In this document: piece after piece, positions 16,725-25,385 of the stretch
How positions within the stretch are numbered: the first letter of the stretch is position 1
Layout: each line of letters begins with the position of its first letter
Assembly (NCBI GenBank): GCA_963730395.1
Contig: CAVSSK010000021.1
Coordinates: forward strand, 310,001-374,000
Length of the DNA stretch: 64,000 nt
From: Bog-473 sp963730395
GTDB taxonomy: Bacteria; Actinomycetota; Acidimicrobiia; Acidimicrobiales; RAAP-2
Direction of reading: 5' to 3'
Translations under genes and position numbers: made by a program
The notes under the pieces: model-generated
The model's database searches: none
Told to the model about the DNA's origin: nothing
What the model saw: only the letters and a program-made list of their open reading frames with translations

Positions 16725-18441
16725 GTGCGACGTCGACTGCCCGGGCTCGTCCTCGTGGCGCTGGCGGTCGCCGTCATGGTTGGATTGGCGGTCGCACCCG
16801 GTTCCGGCGGCGGCTCGACCGTCTCGGCCCTCCCGACCCTGCGGTCACCCGTCCTCGGGGGCGCCGACACAGCGGCGCTCCCGGGCCCGATCGCGGCTCC
16901 GGGTGGTCCGTACCTCTACGACCGTCAGGGTCGCATCGTCTTCTTCCACGGTGTCAATGCCGTCTACAAACACGCCCCCTACGAGCTCTTTCCCGCGCCG
17001 GGGAAGCCGTGGAACTTCTCCGCGGCCGATGCCTCGCTGATGGCACGTCTCGGCTTCAACGTCGTCCGTCTGGGGATGACCTGGAGCGGCCTGGAGCCGG
17101 GGACAGCCCCCGCCAACGACCCGGCCATCTGCGGCCGCGGGACGCCCGGCGACCCGCACCAGTTCAACCAGGCGGTGTTCGACCGCTACGTGGCGCGGCT
17201 GCGGACGACCGTGAACCTGCTGGGGAGGTTCCACATCTACACGATCCTGGATATGCACCAGGACGTCTACAACCAGATGTTCGACGGCGAGGGTGCCCCG
17301 GCGTGGGCCGTGTGCACCAACGGCGTGCCGAGCGTGGACGTACCGGGTCGCTGGTCCCTCGAGTACGCCACCAAGGCCGCGGGCATTGCCTTTCACCACT
17401 TCTGGGTCAACGACGTCCGAGGCAACCTGCAGGGAGAGTACGACCGCGTCTGGGGCGACGTGGCGCGATCCTTCCGGGGGAACCCGTGGATCCTGGGCTA
17501 CGACCCGTTCAACGAACCCTTCTCGACGTCGCTGATCCGCTTCGGCGACGAACACTTCGATGCCCAGCTCGAGTGCTTCTACACCGGCACGGCCCATGTC
17601 GGCGCCCCACTGCACGGGGCGCCGGCCCTGCACTGCCCGCAGGACGACCTCGCCAACGGCGTCGTCCCGACGATCCAGGCGAACGACCCCGCCCATCTGA
17701 TCTTCGACGAGCCCGACAACTACGCGAACCGTGGTCTCCCGACCTATCTGGGCCCGATGAGCCTGGGCCACCTGGTCTTCAACGTCCACCTCTACTGCGG
17801 CGCCCGCAGCCCGGTGACGGGCAACCCGACGGACCTCCCGCTGTGTGCGCGCCAGGAGGCGCGCTCGCTCGGGAAGCGGGCTGAGGATCGCAGCGAGATG
17901 GCGTCCGGTGTTCAACCGGGCGGACCGGCGTGGTTGGTCAGCGAGTTCGGCGCGACCAGCAGCCCCGTTCTCCTGTCGAGCATCACGGCGAACATGGATG
18001 CCCAGCAGGTGGGCTGGGCCTATTGGGGCTGGAAGTACTACAGCGATCCCACCGGCAGCGCGGCAGAGTCGCTCGTGATGGCCGACGGGCGGCTGCGCTC
18101 GACGGCGCGCGTGCTGAGCCGGACGTACCCCGAGGCCATAGCCGGCGAGCCGGTCTCATACGACTTCTCGCCGTCGACGGGTGTGTTCCACCTGGACTAC
18201 GTGCCGAACCACCGCATCCACGCGCCCACGCTCATCGTCGTTCCCACCGAGATCCACTACCGACACGGCTACTGCGTGCGAACGTCGGGCGCGCGGCAGA
18301 TCTCGCCGGTGGGCAGCAACCTGCTCGCAGGTTCGGAACGACAAGACCGGACATCGGGTCACGGTCGCCGTGACACCCGGCCATTGCCGCGGACCGCTAG
18401 CGGCCAGGCCGTCCGGTCGGTGCGGTCCGAGCCCGACATAG
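16725..18441 (+). CDS. GH5-family secreted glycoside hydrolase (endoglycoceramidase-like), C-terminal frameshift
   Basis: A secreted glycosidase of clan A. The first 25 residues form an Arg-rich signal sequence/anchor (MRRRLPGLVLVALAVAVMVG). The catalytic domain has FFHGVNAVYK, the acid/base Glu264 in YDPFNEPF and the nucleophile Glu407 in WLVSEFGA, in endoglycoceramidase-type spacing, suggesting a glycolipid substrate. The frame runs on to 18512 with a non-conserved Arg-rich tail; one extra G at 18330-18331 explains this. Without it the protein ends LLAVRNDKTGHRVTVAVTPG, a normal last beta-strand of the C-terminal domain, and stops at 18439-18441, just before the DUF2277 gene. The GTG start follows a CAGACT box by 7 nt and is probably leaderless. 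Confidence 0.82.
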
Positions 18442-18451
18442 GGTGGCGCGC

Positions 18452-18724
18452 ATGTGCCGGAACATCACCACACTCCGCGGGCTCGAGCCCGTGGCCACGC
18501 CAGAGGAGATAGAGGCGGCCGCCCGCCAGTACGTCCGCAAGGTCAGTGGCGTGCAGTCGACCTCCCCGCAGACCGAGGAGGCGTTCGAGCGGGCCGTGTC
18601 CGCGGTCACCGAGGCGACGGCTCAGCTCTTGGCGACGCTCCCGCCACGGCGACAGCCCCCGCCCACCCTGCCGCCACTGCGCAGGATCTCCGCCAAGGCC
18701 GCCAGCCCGCTGAACATCTCTTGA
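18452..18724 (+). CDS. DUF2277 domain protein
   Basis: A 90-residue protein starting MCRNITTLRGLEPVATPEEI and continuing AARQYVRKVSGVQ, the DUF2277 signature, of unknown function. Start chosen at ATG 18452 because family members begin with MCRNI; an upstream in-frame start at 18443 would add three residues. The C-terminus is proline-rich and variable, as usual. Its stop codon overlaps the TTGACA that probably serves as -35 of the next gene. Confidence 0.85.
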   Translation: MCRNITTLRGLEPVATPEEIEAAARQYVRKVSGVQSTSPQTEEAFERAVSAVTEATAQLLATLPPRRQPPPTLPPLRRISAKAASPLNIS

Positions 18725-18756
18725 CAGTTATATAGCCAAAGGGAAATACTAGCTGT

Positions 18757-19086
18757 GTGACGGCCACGTTCGAGGTTCTGGCCGAGGAGAGCCGCCGTCG
18801 GATCCTCGACCTCCTGGTGGAGGGGGAGCGGCCCGTCGGTGAGCTGGTGGAGGCCCTCTCGCTGAGCCAGCCGGCTGTCTCCAAGCACCTCAAGGTCCTG
18901 CGCGACGCGGGACTGGTCGAGTCCCGCACCGATGCGCAGCGCCGGCTCTACCGGGTCAGCCCCGAGCCGTTGCGTGAGGTCGACGAGTGGCTGGCGCCGT
19001 ACCGGCGCCGCTGGGCCTCGCGGCTGAACGCGCTCGAGCGCCACCTCCAGATCATGGAGGGCAGCGACGGGGTGTCGTGGGCGTGA
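18757..19086 (+). CDS. ArsR-family winged-helix regulator, first ArsR/SRPBCC module
   Basis: A 109-residue ArsR-type regulator: EESRRRILDLLVEGERPVGE, then the recognition helix LSQPAVSKHLKVLRDAGLV and the wing AQRRLYRVSPEPL. No metal-binding CxC motif is present, as in the ArsR proteins that pair with AHSA1/SRPBCC genes. TTGACA at 18721-18726 and AATACT at 18745-18750 (18-bp spacing) lie 6 nt before the GTG, so it is likely leaderless. Its TGA overlaps the GTG of the following SRPBCC gene. Confidence 0.9.
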   Translation: MTATFEVLAEESRRRILDLLVEGERPVGELVEALSLSQPAVSKHLKVLRDAGLVESRTDAQRRLYRVSPEPLREVDEWLAPYRRRWASRLNALERHLQIMEGSDGVSWA

Positions 19087-19645
19087 GCACGGGGGAGGAC
19101 GACGAGTTCGGCACCCTCGAGCGGGTCGGGCGGGATGTCGGTCCTGCGGTACCGGCGACGCCTGGCGCACCCACGAGAACAGGTGTGGAGTGCCCTCACC
19201 GAGGACGCGCACCTCGCGGGGTGGTTCCCCACCACCATCGAGGGCGCTCGCGGCGGCCGGAGCGCCGCTCCACTTCACCTTCCGGGAGTCCGAGGGAGAG
19301 CCCTTCGACGGCGAGATGCTGGCCTTCGAACCCGCGACGCTCATGGAGCTGCGTTGGGCCGACGACATCCTCCGTTTCGAGCTGGAGCCCGACGGCTCCG
19401 GATGCGTCCTCCACCTCACCGTGACCTTCCCCGAGCACGGGAAGGCGGCTCGCGACGCCGCCGGGTGGCACGTCTGCCTCGAACAGCTGGCGCACGTCTG
19501 CGACGGCACCGAGTTGCCCGGGAGGCCACCGGACCGCTGGCGGGTGGTCCACGACGGCTACGTCGAGCGGCTCGGACCCGAGGCCTCGGCGATCGGACCG
19601 CCCACGCAGCCGGAGCGGGCCCACGGCGACGGCGGCGGTCCATGA
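19083..19645 (+). pseudogene. SRPBCC (AHSA1-like) protein interrupted by two frameshifts
   Basis: Three successive frames encode one AHSA1/START-like protein: from GTG 19083 the N-terminus (STGEDDEFGTLERVG), then from about 19135 VLRYRRRLAHPREQVWSALT and AGWFPTTIEG, then from about 19255 GAPLHFTFRESEGEPFDGEM through the end. Removing one G at 19128-19130 and one in 19250-19256 restores a continuous protein of about 187 residues with no internal stop. The lipid-binding SRPBCC cavity fold is the usual partner of an ArsR regulator, and the two genes overlap. I mark it broken as read, but sequence error is more likely than decay because all three segments are conserved. Confidence 0.75.
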
Positions 19646-19730
19646 TCGGGGACAGGTCCCGGGAGCTCCACCGCGCATTGCCCCGGGGAGCCGCGGCCGG
19701 CATTTCGACCTGCGTAGGCTGACCCATCTC

Positions 19731-20606
19731 GTGAGCATGCAAGGCAAGGTCGTCGTCGTCACCGGGTCGAACGTCGGCATCGGTCTCGAGACCGCCGTCG
19801 GCGTGGCCGGGCTCGGGGCGACCACCGTGCTGGCCTGCCGCAACCGGGCCAAGGCAGAGGCGGCGGCCACGGGAGGTGACCCGGAGGACCTGGAACGACG
19901 ACGTGCACGTGGTGTCGCTCGACCTCGCCGACCTGGCCTCGGTCCGGAAGGCGGCGGAGGAGGTGCTGTCGCGTTGGGGTCGTCTCGACGTCCTCGTCAA
20001 CAACGCCGGCGGGACGTGGTCGCAGCGCCAGCTGACGGCCCAGGGGATCGAGTACACCTTCGGGGTCAACCACCTCGGGCCCTTCTACCTGACCAACCTG
20101 CTCCTCGACCGCCTGCGCGCCGGCGCCCCCTCCCGTGTCGTCAACGTCACCTCGGTCGGGCACCACGCCGCCTTCCACGGCATGCGCTTCGACGACCTCC
20201 AGAGCGAGAAGGACTACGAGGCCATGGAGGCCTACTGCCGCTCGAAGCTGGCCAACGTGCTCTTCACGCGCCAGCTCGCCACGCGGCTCGCGGGCACCGG
20301 CGTCACGGCGAACACCTTGCACCCCGGCTGGGTGCGCAGCAGGTTCGGGATGGACGGAGACCTGTCGGGGCTCATGGGCTTCGGAATGCGAGCGATACGC
20401 CCCCTCCAGATCAGCCCGCGCCGCGCCGCGCGGACCTCGGTCTTCCTGGCCACCAGCCCCGACGTGGCCACCAGGACGGGCACTGTACTGGGTCCGCTCC
20501 AAGCCGGGCCACATGAGCCGGAACGCCCGCAACGACGAGGCCGCGGCGCGGCTGTGGGACGAGAGCGAACGGCTTCTCGCCGACGGTCGGCTTCGCGGTG
20601 CGCTGA
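19731..20606 (+). pseudogene. short-chain dehydrogenase/reductase interrupted by two or three frameshifts
   Basis: An SDR in pieces. From GTG 19731: QGKVVVVTGSNVGIGLETAV and ACRNRAKAEAA (cofactor motif TGxxxGIG, NADP-type Arg). From about 19876 in another frame: VVSLDLADL, VNNAG, and the catalytic pair in AYCRSKLANVLF (the usual Y-x-x-x-K tyrosine, and a Ser in VNVTSVGHH). From about 20480 in a third frame: YWVRSKPGHMSRNARN. One extra G at 19871-19873 and one at 20478-20480 reconnect these; a third near 20595-20600 would bring the TGA at 20604-20606 into frame, exactly abutting the convergent permease stop. Related to retinol-dehydrogenase-like SDRs; substrate unknown. Confidence 0.75.
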
Positions 20607-21825
20607 TCAGGCGTCCCTGGTCATCATCCGCCAGGCCCCGATGGCGGTCCAGAACACGATCCAGCCCACGATCACCAGTGACGACACCAAGGTGGACTCG
20701 GGTATCAGCAGCATGCGGCCCAGCCCGCCACCCCTCCGCCACCGGGGCCGCCGCCGCTGAACGGCGTCGGCAGGTTGCCCGGCTCGATGTGGAGCATGGC
20801 GATGCCCACGATCCCCCGCTGGACGTTGAGCATGTGCGCAATGATGTGGCGGCTGAAGAGCGGCGTCAGGATCAGCTCCAGCACGACGAGGAGGATCACC
20901 GGGACCGTCCGCTGTCCCATCAGCGAGGCCAGCCCGAGCCCGACGATGAACCCGATGGTCGCCTCCAACGCGATCCACAGGCCGACGTCGACCATCAGCG
21001 AGGTCGAGGGGACCAGGAAGTGGACGCTGTAGTCCGCGTAGTTCTGGTTGGCCATCGCGACGGCGAAGGCCCGCATCTGCGCCTGCGATGGTGCGGGCGG
21101 GGACGGTGATCGTGCCCTTCGGCGTCTGGATGGCGGTTCCGGGCGGCGGACCGCTGGTCTGGCCGTTGCCGCACGGGACGTTCGGCGGCGGGCCGTTCGG
21201 CCCGTTCCCCCGTGAAGTTGAAGTTGCAGATGACCTGGTCGGCGTGGTCGCCGCCCAGGTGTCCAGGGCCGGGCGCGAGAGCCCCTGCGGGCACGTTGAC
21301 CCCGTCGTAGTTGAGCTGCGTCGGTGCGGCGAAGACGCAGACGGCGCAGACGATCGTGTAGCCGACCGCCACCATGGCGATGACGATGGCCAGCCCGGCG
21401 GGGATCCGGGCCAGGTACAGGGCCAGCCGGGACCGGCCCGTGATCACCAGGTGGCGGAACATCCCCTCGGTGAGGTCGACCGACCCCGCCGTGCAGCCCA
21501 CGACGGCCGCCACGATGAACCCGAAGATGTACATGAACCCGAGCACGAGCGTCGTGAAGATGTCGTAGCCGCCGGCCGGCCCGTAGGACTTGGGGTCCAC
21601 GGCGTGGGTGACGAGCCGCACGCCGAGGAAGACGACCGGGATGCCGATGTTGACGGCGATGAGGGCGATCATCAGCCCCCGCCGCTTGCGCAGCTCCATG
21701 AAGCGCGTGGTGACCATGCCCCACGTCGGGATCCACGAGCCGCGGTGGTCGCCCCGCGTCCCCGCCGGGACCGCGTCGGGGGCCGGACCCGGTGCCGGTG
21801 CGCCGACGTCGGAGATCGTCGTCAT
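20607..21825 (-). pseudogene. ABC-2-type permease interrupted by about three frameshifts
   Basis: The membrane partner of the adjacent ATPase. From ATG 21825 it reads through several TM helices (LRKRRGLMIALIAVNIGIPV, LVLGFMYIFGFIVAAVVG, AIVIAMVAVGYTIVCAVCV) to ICNFNFTG. It then shifts at 21207-21211 (extra base in CCCCC), again within 21090-21103 before QAQMRAFAVAMANQNY, and again within 20729-20737 before MLLIPESTLVSSLVIVGWIV, ending WRMMTRDA at 20607. The restored protein is about 405 residues with a large loop rich in Gly/Pro/Asn. Its start overlaps the ATPase stop by 4 nt. Intact apart from frame changes, so probably a sequencing artefact. Confidence 0.75.
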
Positions 21826-22799
21826 TCGGGTGCCCCCAGACGGCTCGTGACCTCGAGGAACCACGATTCGAGCGAGGCCTGGATGTGCTGGAGCCGATAC
21901 ACCGAGATCCCGCCCTCCACCAGCAGGCGGTTGATCTCTGCGATGGCGTCCCGCTCGGTGCCCTCCGGCAGGGAGATGGCGAGCCCGTCCGGCCCGATGC
22001 TCGCCTGCGCGCCGAACGCGGTGCCCCCGAGAAGGCCGCGTGCCCGGTCGGGCTCGGAGCACTCGACCTGCACCTCGAAGGAGGACCCGGCGAGCAGTTG
22101 CGAGATCGGTCCCTGCCGGATGACCTTGCCCCGGTCGACGATGGCCACGGCGTCGCAGGTGCGCTCGACCTCGTCGAGGAGATGTGACGACAGCACAACC
22201 GTGCGCCCCTCGGCCACGAGGGACAGGATCATGTCGCGCATGTCGAGCATCCCCGCCGGGTCGAGGCCGTTCATGGGCTCGTCGAGAATGAGCAGCTGGG
22301 GGTCCCCGAGGAGGCAGGCGGCGACGCCGAGGCGCTGGCGCATCCCCATGGAGTACTTCGACACCTTGTCGTTGGCCCGGTGGAGGATGCCGACGCGCTC
22401 GAGCGCCGGCTCGATGCGGCCCTTGGCCGCCGGCTCTCGCGCCGCGGCGAGGATCTGCAGGTTCTGGCGACCGGTCAGGTGGCCGTGGAAGCGCGGCTCG
22501 TCCACGATGGCCCCGACCCGGGCCAGCGCCCGGTCGCGGTGGCGGGGGACGGCGTAGCCGAGCAGGGACATCGTCCCGGCGTCGGCGTGTGTCAGCCCCA
22601 GCAGCACCCGGATCAGCGTGGTCTTGCCGGCGCCATTGGGGCCGAGATAGCCGAAGGCGCATCCCCGGGGGACCAGGAGCTCGACATCGTCGACGGCGAC
22701 GTTGTCCCCGAAGCGCTTGGTGAGGCCGTGGGTCTCGACGGCCCACTGGCCGTCGCCACCCGAGACCGGCGGCGAATTCGCCAACGTTGCGGTGCTCAT
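21822..22799 (-). CDS. ABC transporter ATP-binding protein (export type)
   Basis: A 325-residue ATPase: Walker A GPNGAGKTT (about residue 53), signature YSMGMRQRLGVA, Walker B LLILDEPMNGLD and switch His in VLSSHLLDEVE. The C-terminal extension with a degenerate substrate/dimer region (EVQVECSEPDRAR onward) is as in DrrA/CcmA-type exporters that work with ABC-2 permeases. It ends in a 4-nt overlap with the permease gene. Transported substrate unknown. Confidence 0.93.
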   Translation of the reverse strand: MSTATLANSPPVSGGDGQWAVETHGLTKRFGDNVAVDDVELLVPRGCAFGYLGPNGAGKTTLIRVLLGLTHADAGTMSLLGYAVPRHRDRALARVGAIVDEPRFHGHLTGRQNLQILAAAREPAAKGRIEPALERVGILHRANDKVSKYSMGMRQRLGVAACLLGDPQLLILDEPMNGLDPAGMLDMRDMILSLVAEGRTVVLSSHLLDEVERTCDAVAIVDRGKVIRQGPISQLLAGSSFEVQVECSEPDRARGLLGGTAFGAQASIGPDGLAISLPEGTERDAIAEINRLLVEGGISVYRLQHIQASLESWFLEVTSRLGAPE

Positions 22800-22949
22800 T
22801 GCTCTGACCTCGACCTTCTTGCGTCGGCGCCCACCTGGTCCGCGCTCTACTCGGCATCCTACGGACGAGGTCGCGGTGCGGCCAGGGTGCTCTCACCCGT
22901 CTTCGTCCTGGGGACAGCACCAGTGCAATGGCGGGACTGCCTGTCGGCT

Positions 22950-24098
22950 TCAGTCCGCCAGTGCGCCCACCACGTGGGTGATGCAGCCGCAGAGGGACGC
23001 GACGTCCTCCGGCTCGATCGCCGGGAACATCGCAATGCGAAGCTGGTTGCGACCGAGCTTGCGATACGGCTCGGTGTCGACGATCCCGTTCGCCCGCAAC
23101 ACGGCGGCCACTGCGGCGGCGTCGACCGCGTCCACAAAATCGATGGTGCCGACGACGTGGCTGCGGTCGGCCGGGTTCTCCACGAAGGGCCGCGCGAAGC
23201 CGGACTGCTCGGCCCAGGTGTAGAGGATCTCGGCCGAGCGGTCACAGCGCGACGCCGTCCATTCCAGTCCGCCGTTTGAGTTCATCCAGTCGAGCTGCTC
23301 GGCCAGCATGAAGATGGTGGCCAGCGCCGGGGTGTTGTAGGTCTGGTCGAGCACCGAGTTGTCGACGGCCGTCTTGAGGTCGAGGAAGGTGGGGATCCAA
23401 CGTCCCGTGGCCGAGATCCGCTCCACCCGCTCGAGCGCGGCCGGCGACATGAGGGCGATATAGAGCCCGCCGTCGCTGGCGAAGCACTTCTGCGGCGCCA
23501 GGTAGTAGGCGTCGAACTCAGCCGGGTCCACGCGCAGTCCGCCGGCCCCCGACGTCCCGTCGACCGCCACCAGTCCGCCGCCGTCGGAGGGGAGGGCGGC
23601 ACCCTGGGGTCGGCGGATCGTCATGGAGACCCCGGTCGAGGTCTCGTTGTGGGTCAGGGCGTACAGGTCGACCGAGGGGTCGGCCAGCGGCATGGGGTGC
23701 GTGCCCACCTCCGACTCGATCACCTGGGGGTCCTTGAGGTGCGGCGCCGCCTTGGCGCAGGACGCGAACTTCGAGGAGAACTCGCCGAAGCTGAGGTGCT
23801 GGCTCTGCTCCTCGATGAGCCCGAACGTGGCCGCGTCCCAGAAGCAGGTCGTCCCCCCGTTGCCGAGCACGACCTCGTAACCGTCGGGGAGCGAGAACAG
23901 CTGGCGCATGCCGGCGCGCACCCGGCCGACCTGTGACTTCACCGTCTTCTGGCGGTGGCTGGTGCCGAGATAGGTCCCGGCCACCTTCGCCAGGGCGTCG
24001 ATCTGCGCCGGGCGGACCTTGGATGGCCCTGACCCGAAACGGCCGTCGGAGGGGAGCAACGCAGGGGGGATCGTGATGTCTGGCACGTATGAGATCAT
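22950..24098 (-). CDS. serC: phosphoserine aminotransferase (actinobacterial type)
   Basis: SerC converts 3-phosphohydroxypyruvate to phosphoserine with PLP. Features: the phosphate-binding N-terminus DGRFGSGPSKVRPAQ, GTSHRQKTVKS, NGGTTCFWDAATF, and the PLP lysine in YYLAPQKCFASDGG. About 382 residues from ATG 24098, or 378 from a GTG at 24086; neither has a clear Shine-Dalgarno. A longer open frame to 24317 reads antisense through the divergent aminotransferase and is rejected. With serA 1.3 kb away, two of the three serine-synthesis steps are here. Confidence 0.93.
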   Translation of the reverse strand: MISYVPDITIPPALLPSDGRFGSGPSKVRPAQIDALAKVAGTYLGTSHRQKTVKSQVGRVRAGMRQLFSLPDGYEVVLGNGGTTCFWDAATFGLIEEQSQHLSFGEFSSKFASCAKAAPHLKDPQVIESEVGTHPMPLADPSVDLYALTHNETSTGVSMTIRRPQGAALPSDGGGLVAVDGTSGAGGLRVDPAEFDAYYLAPQKCFASDGGLYIALMSPAALERVERISATGRWIPTFLDLKTAVDNSVLDQTYNTPALATIFMLAEQLDWMNSNGGLEWTASRCDRSAEILYTWAEQSGFARPFVENPADRSHVVGTIDFVDAVDAAAVAAVLRANGIVDTEPYRKLGRNQLRIAMFPAIEPEDVASLCGCITHVVGALAD

Positions 24099-25335
24099 GG
24101 CACCCGTGACGACCACCCCAGCCACCACCGAGGTCCGCCGGATCTCTCGCCGGGCCGCGGCCGTCGCGCCCTCCGCGACCCTCGCCGTGGACGCCAAGGC
24201 GAAGGCCTTGCAGGCGGCGGGGGAGCACGTCATCGGCTTCGGCGCGGGCGAGCCCGACTTCCCGACGCCGGGGCACATCGTGGAGGCCGCGGTGGCCGCC
24301 TGCCGCGACCCGGCCAACCACCACTACACGCCGACGGGCGGCATCCCCGCGCTGCGCCAGGCCATCGCCGACAAGACCGAGCGCGACTCGGGCCTGGTGG
24401 TGAGCGCCGCGCAGGTGCTGGTGACCAACGGCGGGAAGCAGGCGGTGGCCAACGCGTTCGCGGTGCTGTGCGACCCCGGCGACGAGGTCCTCGTGCTCGC
24501 TCCCTACTGGACCACCTACCCCGAGGCGATCCGGCTGGCGGGTGGCACGCCTGTCGTCGTCTCCTCCGACGAGACGACCGGCTTCCGCTCCTCGGTCGAC
24601 GACCTGGAGGCGGCCTGGACGCCGAACACCAAGGCGCTGCTCTTCGTGTCCCCCTCCAACCCGACGGGGGCGGTGTACCGGCGCGAGGAGATCGAGGCGA
24701 TCGGCCACTGGGCGCTGGCCAAGGGGATCTGGGTGCTCACCGACGAGATCTACGAGCACCTGGTCTACGGCGGCGTCGAGCACCACTCCATGCCGGTGCT
24801 CGTGCCCGAGCTGGCCGAGCGCTGCCTCGTGGCCAACGGTGTGGCCAAGACCTACGCCATGACCGGCTGGCGGGTCGGGTGGCTGATCGGCCCCACCGAC
24901 GCCATCGGTGCGGCGACCAACATCCAGAGCCACGAGACGTCCAACGTGTCCAACGTGGCGCAGCGGGCGGCGCTGGCCGCCGTCGCAGGCGGGCTCGAGG
25001 ACGTGGCCATGATGCGAGCGGCCTTCGACCGCCGGCGTCAGACCATCGTCAGGATGTTGAACGACATCGACGGGGTCGTCTGCGTCGAGCCGGAGGGCGC
25101 GTTCTACGCCTATCCCTCGGTCAAGGGGTTGCTCGGGCGGTCCCTCCGGGGCCAACGTCCGGCCAGCAGCGCGGAGCTGGCCGAGATCTGCATCAACGAG
25201 GCCAAGGTGGCAGTCGTGCCCGGCGAGGCGTTCGGCGCGCCGGGCTACTTCCGCATGTCCTACGCGCTGGGCGACGACGATCTGGTCGAGGGTGTGTCCC
25301 GGTTGGCCGGGCTCTTCGCCGAGGCACAAGACTGA
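24076..25335 (+). CDS. class I/II PLP aminotransferase, probable aspartate aminotransferase
   Basis: A 419-residue fold-type I aminotransferase. It shows FGAGEPDFPTP, YTPTGGIPALRQAIA, NGGKQAVANAF, SPSNPTGAVY, DEIYEHLVY and the PLP lysine region VANGVAKTYAMTGWRVGW, with the substrate-carboxylate Arg in YFRMSYALG. This resembles bacterial AspC of the Ib type. Start: ATG 24076 has AGGGGGG at 24063-24069; ATG 24097 and GTG 24106 remain possible. In the first case it overlaps the 5' end of the divergent serC by up to 23 bp. Aspartate specificity is inferred from family resemblance. Confidence 0.85.
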   Translation: MSGTYEIMAPVTTTPATTEVRRISRRAAAVAPSATLAVDAKAKALQAAGEHVIGFGAGEPDFPTPGHIVEAAVAACRDPANHHYTPTGGIPALRQAIADKTERDSGLVVSAAQVLVTNGGKQAVANAFAVLCDPGDEVLVLAPYWTTYPEAIRLAGGTPVVVSSDETTGFRSSVDDLEAAWTPNTKALLFVSPSNPTGAVYRREEIEAIGHWALAKGIWVLTDEIYEHLVYGGVEHHSMPVLVPELAERCLVANGVAKTYAMTGWRVGWLIGPTDAIGAATNIQSHETSNVSNVAQRAALAAVAGGLEDVAMMRAAFDRRRQTIVRMLNDIDGVVCVEPEGAFYAYPSVKGLLGRSLRGQRPASSAELAEICINEAKVAVVPGEAFGAPGYFRMSYALGDDDLVEGVSRLAGLFAEAQD

Positions 25336-25385
25336 CCGAAATTGGGTGGGGGGCATCGGGCGGGGGGAGTGAGGAGACCACCGCG

